Of a DNA stretch of 64,000 nt, positions 57,577 through 64,000 are shown piece after piece. A model generated the notes under the pieces. It saw only the letters and a list, made by a program, of their open reading frames with translations, was not told where the DNA came from and did not search any database. The translations under genes and the position numbers were made by a program. Origin of the DNA: Neofusicoccum parvum (lineage: Eukaryota > Ascomycota > Dothideomycetes > Botryosphaeriales > Botryosphaeriaceae); contig CP087215.1 of NCBI GenBank assembly GCA_020912385.1, forward strand, positions 186,001 to 250,000. Direction: 5' to 3'. How positions within the stretch are numbered: position 1 is the stretch's first letter; each line of letters begins with the position of its first letter.

Positions 57577-57648
57577 ATCCATGAGGGCCATCCAACCCTT
57601 ATATCCACGAGGGCCATCCAACCCCCATATCCACGAGGGGCATCCAGA
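57577..57648 (+). repeat. 26-bp tandem repeat in solo LTR C
   Basis: Units starting ATCCA(T/C)GAGGGCC and ATCCAACCC alternate, giving a 26-bp period for nearly three copies. A related half-unit lies left of LINE B at about 51825, so LINE B inserted inside this repeat. Confidence 0.7.
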
Positions 57649-60020
57649 TTGTCATAGCTTTCCTACAGTATATAAGCATACTCACTTAGCTAGATACTTG
57701 ACCCTTTGTGGTCAACTCAAAGTAGCAATCTCACTCATTGCTGGTAACGAGTCTTATCACGTGCATTCCAGTCCTCACGTGAATATCCCACTTCTCTCCT
57801 CGCTTATCCTTACCCACTCTTGTCCTCAAGGTAAACCCTTCGGTTACCCAACTCCTACCCGACGACTCCGAAGTCGAGTAGCAGAAGGCACTCCGTTACA
57901 GCCAGCTACAGCTCTTAACCACCCTGGTCTCCCTTAAGGCTCACCTCTCTCACCAATTCTCTTTGCCTTCTACAACGCCGACCTAGTTGACCAGCCAGTT
58001 GACTTCACTGGAGGATCATCTGCCTACATTGATGATTACTGCTGGTGGCGAACAAGCCTATCTGCAAGCAAAAACCTTACGGCCTTGCAAAGGGAGGACA
58101 TACCAAGAATGCAGCGCTGGGCAGAGCAAACTGGATCAAGCTTTGAAGCAGACAAGACAGAGCTTATACACTTTATAAGAAGTCCAGACCAGAACTGCTT
58201 AGGAGCAATAGTCATGGGCAACCATGTAATTGAGCCTAAGCAAGAAGTGAAGCTGTTGGGAGTTATCTTTGACCAGCAACTCCGGTGGAGAGCCCATGTT
58301 CAGAGAGCAGTCACACGAGCAACTAAGACCTGCCTGGCCATAGGTAGACTACGATACCTCCGCCCAAAACAGATGCGCCAGCTCTACCAAGCATGCATGG
58401 TTCCCCAAATGGACTATGCCTCAACGGTGTGGCACTCCCCAAAGAGATGTAAATGGCAGGTAGCAGTGCTCTCTAGAGTCCAGCGAATAGCAACAACCAA
58501 GGCTATCTCAGCCTTCCGCACTGTATCAACTGAAGCACTGGATTACGAAAACTTTCTTCTACCAACAAAGCTACGCCTTCAAGCCAGAGCAGAGAGGGTT
58601 ATCTGCAATCTTAAAACACTTCCAACCTCACACCCATGCAAGGTGCTGGTTAAAGGAACCCGAAAGCTCGACCTAGCCGTTAGCTTTCTTAGCCCCCTCA
58701 ATGCAACTCTCAAGCTACAAAGCCCAAGCCTAGTGGAAGACATTGAAGTAATCGACACCTGCCCCCTTCCACCATGGAAACCTCTGCCTCTGGACGATAT
58801 TCAACTACAGCTTCCGGAATCTCAGACTCTAGAGGACTTTAAAGAAATGCTCTATTCGAACCAGTCTAGAAGAGTCTTCACAGACGCATCCAAAATAGAA
58901 GGACAACTTGGAGCAGCTGCAGTAATCCTCAATCAGACGCAAAAAATCCACAGGCAAGCCCAGAAAGGAGTTGGCTCTAGTAGGTTCTATAGCATCACAG
59001 CTGCGGAGCTTGTTGCTATCAGTACCGGCATGGAACTGGCAGTAGAACAAAACCTTGAAGAAGGCAATTCAAACCCGGTATCCTACACAATCTACAGCGA
59101 TTCGAAGGCAGCCTTACAAGCATTAGCAAACCCACACAAACGGCGATCAGGTCAAGGCATAGTGCGGTCCATCACAGAAACAGCCCAGAAGATTAGAGAC
59201 AGCCATCAGATTAGCTTTTCCCTTTAATGGGTCCCAAGTCACAGCAGAATCAGAGGAAACGAAGAAGCAGATAAGCTTGCTAAAGCTGCAACTACACGTC
59301 TTAGAGAACACAGCTTCAAACCACTAGCATCGCTCCAGATCCAGACATCCAAAGAAGCAGCACATGCATCCTGGACAGCAGAGTGGAAGAACTCAGACAA
59401 AGGCCAACACCTTCGAAACATTGATACAGCACCACCAGGCCTTCACACCCGACACTTATACGACAAGCTTCCAAGGAGCCTGGCTGGTCTCCTTGCCCAG
59501 CTACGAACAGGCCATTGCTGGCTTAACCAACACCGCAAGCGGATGGGCCGAATCAATGATGAGCAGTGTGAATGTGGAGAAGTTGAATCAGTCTCACATG
59601 TCCTTCTTGATTGCCACCTGCTCCAGCAAAGCCGTCAAAAGATGCTCCAAGATAGTGGACTCCAACAGAACAGCCTACCGGCCTTGCTAGGTGGAAAGCC
59701 ACCAAGCAACATAGCAGCCACCCAAAGCAAAGACAATTGGAGGATTACAGCATCACAGCTACAGGCTGTACTCAGCTTTGCGCAAGACACACAGCGGTTT
59801 AAAAACAGAGATGAACCCACAGTGTAGAAAACCCTTTATACCACACTCCTTTACACCTTATATTACTCACCGCCCTCCTCTACCTTCTCTCTCCCTCTCA
59901 GATTAGCACACAACATGTATACTAGCAGCAAAATTCTTTGAATAGTCGTAGCCTGCATATCGCTCAGGGCGATGGGTCAGGGTAAATGAATTCAACTCAA
60001 CTCAACTCACCGTGCTTCGC

Positions 60021-61368
60021 TTACCTTCGGACGTCACTCCAGACGCCACAGGGCAGAATCTGGCATCAGCTGCTTATTCGAGGCAGGCGGCAAGGCTGCC
60101 GGAGCAAGCCCTCGGTTTTTCATGCCACTTGGTGGCTTTTTATCCGTCGGCTCCACCTATCACTCTCAAATTTGGGTCCAAAATATCCAGAGGTGAGGCA
60201 GTTTCTAGGCTGCAACAAGGCTGAATTGTAACACATTGATACGACCGTAACATCCGACACACATTTCGGCTGCATCTCATAATAGTAGAAGAGTTTTGAT
60301 GCGCTCTATCTTTGGCGTGACTGGGGGTTTTTTTTTAAAGACTTTAGTGTAGATTTACGCCAAACGCCGTGGCAGGATGGGAAGTCGATAAATTACGAGG
60401 CCAGCTGTCAAGGGTGGGGTTTTTAACAGGCAGGATGCGCATTACAGCAGGCAACCGCAGCCTTGGGTCGACGGTCGATGCAAGCCACATCTGTAAGCGC
60501 ATGCACATTTGAGCAAGAGAAGTCTGCCTTGTGTAGGGATGCCACCTGCACATGGCGTCTCGGCACTACGGTCGAGGATGTCAACGACGCAGTAGCGCAG
60601 CACTGTGTGGGCGCCTCTCTTACCCTCGTTTGCGTCTTGCTTTTCCTTTGTTCTTTGCCTTGCAGACATTTCGCGACTCGTATGACAGCTATCTGGAAGG
60701 CAGTCTTCCCGACTCGGGCATCGCGGAGGCCGCTGCCATGCGCGTCACCCCCGTCAACGCCGATCACTACGCCGACCTGGCCGAGCCCGAAGATGCGTCA
60801 GCACGGGGCGTTCGTGCTGAGGCGTGCGCCAGGATGTCGTTGAGATGTGCCAGAAACTCAAGGCACCGCTGCCTGATGAGCGACTGCGCCAACCAAAAAT
60901 GCCCACTGGATGCAGGAGGAAAATGATGACTGCAGGACCACCGTCGTTGACAGGGACTTTGCCGCGCCTCTCCGGCTAATGCTGCCATTGCGTAGAATTT
61001 GCAGTCCGAGGCTACGCTCTCATGCCGTCCGCGACAATGGTGCTTGAGACGCTGCTGTTACGACCATTTCGGGCGCCAGACCCTACCACTTGCTATCAAC
61101 AGTTATTGGTATTGGATACTAAAACAATTTGAGGAATTACATAGTCTGCAAGAAGTATTAGGAAATTTCTCTTTTTGTTTGAATAATATAAGCCTTCTGG
61201 AACGGGTTTTTACATGTGTACTTAAAACGATTAGTGCCACATATTTCATTCGCTCGGGATCGTGAGCATCTTCTTCATGTAGCATTCGCGCCGAAACGCT
61301 ATCCACACGCGGATAGGATGTGTGACGTTTCCCATCCTTCACCACTGATTTGTTTGTCGACTTCGCAA
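60021..61368. other. About 1.35 kb intergenic with a possible exon remnant
   Basis: The only hint of coding is 60667-60924, after an acceptor-like TTGCAG, reading TFRDSYDSYLEGSLPDSG and then AAAMRVTPVNADHYADL. No family, start or donor could be assigned. Confidence 0.35.
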
Positions 61369-64000
61369 TCAAACCTTTCTCTTCCACCTCATCCTACCAT
61401 CTTCTCTCCTCCACACCCTTTTCATCCACGTCCTCTTCCTCTTCTCCCTCATCCCGGAACCATCCAACATCCCTCCCGTCAACCCCACCACCTTCCTGTC
61501 CGCCCCATACCTCAACATCTCCTCCCACACCTCCACCCCAAACTCCTCCACCCCACCGCCCTCCACCACCTCCTCCCACGGCGACCTCGCCACACCCCCC
61601 CTAAAATTCGGATCCGCGCCCCACTCCAACAACATCGCCACCACCCTCGCCCTCCCCTCTTCTTCCTCCTCGCCCTCCCCCACCCCCGCCGCAACCGCAA
61701 ACCCCAACACCCCCGCCGCCCCGCTCTCCACCCGCTCCGCCTGCACCTTCACCCACGTCCGCCCCAGCCGGTACGCCACGTACCCGAGCGCGCGCGCCCG
61801 CACCGCCACCGCCAGCAGCGGCCCGTCGCCCGCGTCCGCCGGCCCGCGGCACCAGCAGCCGGGCGCGGCGCAGAGGCCGGCGCGCGCGACGAGGGCCTGC
61901 GCGGTGTGCGCCAGCGCGTCCCACAGGTCGGCGTGCAGGGCGGCGGCGGCGGCGTCGAGGGCGGCGGTGGCGGCGACGGCGGCGAGGAGGAGGGCCGCGA
62001 GGGAGCCGGGCGGCGGGTGGGTGAGGGTGTGGGTGTGGTGCTGGGCGGGGGTGAGGCGGGCGGTGCGGAGGCGGAGGAGGGAGGCGTGGGCGAGGGCGAG
62101 GTGAGGGGGGGAGGGAGAGGGAGTGAGGCGGGCCCAGGTGGTGGGGCGGTGGAGGTAGGTGCGGATGGTGGGGTGGAGGTGGTGGACGGTGGGGATGGGG
62201 GTGGTGGCGGAGGGAGTGGTGGTGAGGAGGCCGTTGCAGTGGGTGGCGAGGCGGCGTTGCATCTGGTTGCAGCGGGCGGCTTCTTGGTCGGGGGTTAGGG
62301 GTTCGATGGGGTGGTCGTATGCGAGGGTGTCGTCGTCTTCGTCGGCGAATGAGAGAGAGAGGAGGTCTATTGGTGACTTGGCTGCTCGGACGATCTGGAA
62401 GATCTGGGAGGCATGCTCGATACGCTCGGGTGGGATGCCGTCCAGCATCTTTTCAAAGAGGGGTTCCAGATCACTGGGCGTGCTTTCGAGCCTTCGGCGA
62501 AGATCCGAAAGCCTCTCGCCGTCTTGAAGACCCTTTAGCAGCATGGAAAGCACGATCCGGGCCCATAAGAAGAGCCCGGCAGCCTTCTCAGCAATCGCAC
62601 CCACCAATTCCCGCGCTTGGGTCGGAGACACAGCGCGGAGTTGGGGGAAGTCTCTGCTGCTCTCCAAGCTGGTTTGCGTAAACTGGATGATGTCCGGATG
62701 ATTCAGGTCCTCCAAACACAGACTCGGCCCTGGACTGGAACCGTTCTTGGGATTGGTGCGAGCCCGGCTGCTCAGACACAGCTTGATATTCGGAAAAAGC
62801 GGCGGCTTCTTGAACGGGGCTATCACTGCGTCGGGATTTTTCAGGTCGTCGATGCCATCAACAAAGAAGATGAAGCGAGTGTCGAGATTGCACTTGATCA
62901 TACGTTCCAGAGCCTGCTGTAAGTCCAGCTCCGTCATGGGCGAGTCAGGTGGTATGCCCAGGAGAGTGAACATCTCCCATTGGACAGGGAAAGTCCTTGC
63001 AATGAGTCTCTGGTCTTGCCTCAGACAATCGTGCAGTAATGTCTGGAGAAGGCGCTTTCTCGAAGTCTCCAAGGAAGCGTCGCCATCGCCAAGAAAACAT
63101 CGTGCTTGAATGAGTCTTTCGCCTGCAGCCCACTCTCGACCCAACTTGTCAGTTTCTTCGTGGTTGGAGATGAGTTTCATGAGCGTAGATTTTCCAGTGC
63201 CAGTCTTGCCAGTTATCCAGTAGATGTGTTGACCCGAGTCCTTCCGCAGCCAGTCGACAAAGCTGGACCACCGGGCATCGTTTGGTTGAGGCTCTCGAAA
63301 TATCCATTGGAACGTCCCCTGGGATGGCTCACAGATCTGATCTCCTTGACTTTCCATTTCGACAAACCAGAGAGCTGACAGGATGCCTGTCTCGAACTCG
63401 TCGCTTGAGGCGAGTGGAAAGACTTCTCCGACGGGCCTGGGAGTCGCGCAAATCGCCTCTCGAATTTCCGAGAGATACTCGCCATTCTGCTCCAAGCATT
63501 TCAGGAACCTCAGCCCGTTCTTGCTGTTCTGCACCATTATACTCTGAGGCAGCGGAACCTGGCATCCCCGCTGGGTATGCAGCTCTCTAGACCACATCGT
63601 CAGCACGCACCCAACGCCCAAGCAGCCCGCACGGTCTCACCTCAGCGCCGCAACACTCAGCACCACGAGCCTCGCCCTCCAGCCCCACAGACTCTTCCTC
63701 AACCGCTCGACCTCATCCGCACTCCACACGGTCTCAAGTGCCTCCGCAAAAACCTCAACCCTCTCCTTCCTGCACAGCCGCCTCCCCTTCAGCTTCCGCG
63801 CCGCGTGCAGCAGCCTCCGCGCCGCGTCGCCGCCCTTCCCGCACGCGGCCCGGATCTGCGTCTCCGTCTCGGACGCGCCCGGATCGGTCCCGCCCTCGCT
63901 GCTGGCGTCCTCCATCTCGCGGATGCGCTCCGCCAGCTCCTCGGCGATGGTCCGGGCGGCGTCGTCCGCGTCGGCGCGCTGCAGCTCGCCGCTCTTCGTC
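61369..64000 (-). CDS. NACHT NTPase (NLR-like), 5' end outside window
   Basis: Two exons are seen: 63641-64000 (runs off the edge) and 61369-63586, with a 54-bp intron (donor GTGAGA, acceptor TCTAG) that joins AALR to ELHTQRGC in frame. The first exon is helical and charged (EDASSEGG.., RKERVEVFAEALETVW), the usual N-terminal bundle. NACHT follows with WITGKTGTGKST (P-loop), FIFFVDGIDDL (Walker B) and LCLSSRA. Then come VGAIAEKAAGLFLWARIVL and LRRRLESTPSDLEPLFEKML, as in the large family of ascomycete NACHT proteins with a helical domain after the NTPase. The C-terminal 300 residues are very GC-rich, with Ala/Thr/His-biased composition and one ankyrin-like unit (VAMLLEWGADPNFRGG). Likely a non-self sensor or cell-death switch. 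Confidence 0.85.

Larger units (their letters stand above)
51827..57581 (+). mobile_element. LINE B: near-complete Tad-like LINE with 15-bp target duplication
   Basis: CAACCCTCAAATCCA at 51827-51841 and 57567-57581 is the target duplication. The element runs 51842-57566 with ORF1 and ORF2 and ends TGAATTCA plus a TCA microsatellite. It sits inside solo LTR C and is the youngest of the three elements. Both ORFs are almost open; the three nonsense codons (51992 TGA, 54444 TAG, 54477 TAG) are the only breaks seen. Confidence 0.9.
51684..57905 (+). mobile_element. Solo LTR C inserted in LINE A and split by LINE B
   Basis: Element C begins TGTTACGAACCCC at 51689 and ends CACTCCGTTACA at 57900. 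It is flanked by GCCAG at 51684-51688 and 57901-57905, so it has TG...CA ends and a 5-bp duplication. Leaving out LINE B, its length is about 472 bp. Removing C with one GCCAG rejoins the LINE A reverse-transcriptase frame across AAG CCA GCT ACA. It contains a TATATAA motif near 57670 and a short tandem repeat. No internal retrotransposon genes are present, so it is a solo LTR. It is unrelated in sequence to the 216-bp element. Confidence 0.82.
49899..60020 (+). mobile_element. LINE A: 5'-truncated Tad-like non-LTR retrotransposon with 12-14 bp target duplication, itself interrupted
   Basis: TCACCGTGCTTCGC occurs at 49899-49912 and 60007-60020 and marks the target duplication. The element (49913-60006) begins inside the endonuclease domain (IYVNKR, YVPPMGG, LGGDFNRQDP, GSDHRAIYSE), so it is 5'-truncated as LINEs often are. 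It continues through reverse transcriptase (KAYRPISLLNTLGKLLE, LMAFDLKGAFNAV, then after the interruption GSPLSPILFAFYNAD and AYIDDY), RNase H (VFTDASKIEGQLGAAA, TAAELVAI, IYSDSKAALQAL, WVPSHSRIRGNEEADKLAKAA) and a Cys-His end (CECGEVESVSHVLLDC). It ends TGAATTC plus an AACTC repeat. Stops at 51112, 51259, 51430, 57935 and 59225 break the frame; each fits a C-to-T or G-to-A change. Confidence 0.88.

Noticed and set aside
61216..62298. 360-codon His/Pro then Gly-rich plus-strand frame
   Set aside because: Antisense of the GC-rich C-terminus of the NACHT gene.
1..64000. CRISPR arrays, rRNA, tRNA, attachment sites
   Set aside because: No regularly spaced short repeats, no rRNA stretches and no convincing tRNA cloverleaf were noticed; the eukaryotic gene structure makes CRISPR and phage sites unexpected.

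Overview
The window looks like nuclear DNA of a filamentous ascomycete (Pezizomycotina). Its genes carry 44-90 bp introns with GTRNGN donors, CTAAC or CTGAC branch points and YAG acceptors. Its families are typical of that group: HET, NACHT/ankyrin (NLR-like), UstYa/DUF3328, a Zn2Cys6 regulator, Tad-like LINEs and a PL1 pectate lyase. The pectate lyase and several small secreted Cys-rich proteins suggest a plant-associated lifestyle, but the species cannot be read from the sequence.

Layout. 0-7 kb: the 5' end of a CrtC/AttH-like secreted protein, a LINE RNase H relic, and a gene with an acidic-repeat N-terminus and a PD-(D/E)XK-like C-terminus, broken by a 216-bp solo-LTR-like element. 8-13.5 kb: a HET gene and an alpha/beta-hydrolase-NACHT gene. 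14-22.5 kb: an aldo-keto reductase pseudogene, a pectate lyase and three secreted proteins. 23-37.4 kb: a candidate biosynthetic cluster with a P450, a Zn2Cys6 regulator, an NAD(P)-binding reductase/epimerase, a small secreted protein, a GST, a membrane protein with an HC motif, a UstYa-family protein and, divergent from it, a repeat-bearing Kex2-type precursor. 38-49.6 kb: two ankyrin STAND-type genes, the second cut by another copy of the 216-bp element. 49.9-60 kb: a three-level transposon nest (LINE A contains solo LTR C, which contains LINE B). 61.4-64 kb: a NACHT gene running off the right edge.

The most interesting system is the precursor at 36993-37366 with its divergent UstYa neighbour. 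The precursor has a signal peptide, then three 27-residue repeats, each holding the same peptide AWGGDLNAIDFK next to a KR site. The three core copies differ only at synonymous positions, and a decayed fourth repeat lies just after the stop codon. This is the arrangement of dikaritin-type fungal RiPP clusters (the ustiloxin, phomopsin and asperipin class), with a core that has Trp and Phe but no Tyr. P450, GST, epimerase and regulator are plausible partners; their membership is inferred from proximity only. The P450 promoter holds four consecutive palindromes, one with CGG half-sites as expected for a Zn2Cys6 factor.

The second theme is recent transposition into allorecognition-type genes. 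Two identical 216-bp copies, each with TG...CA ends and its own perfect 5-bp target duplication, sit inside two different reading frames and shift both.
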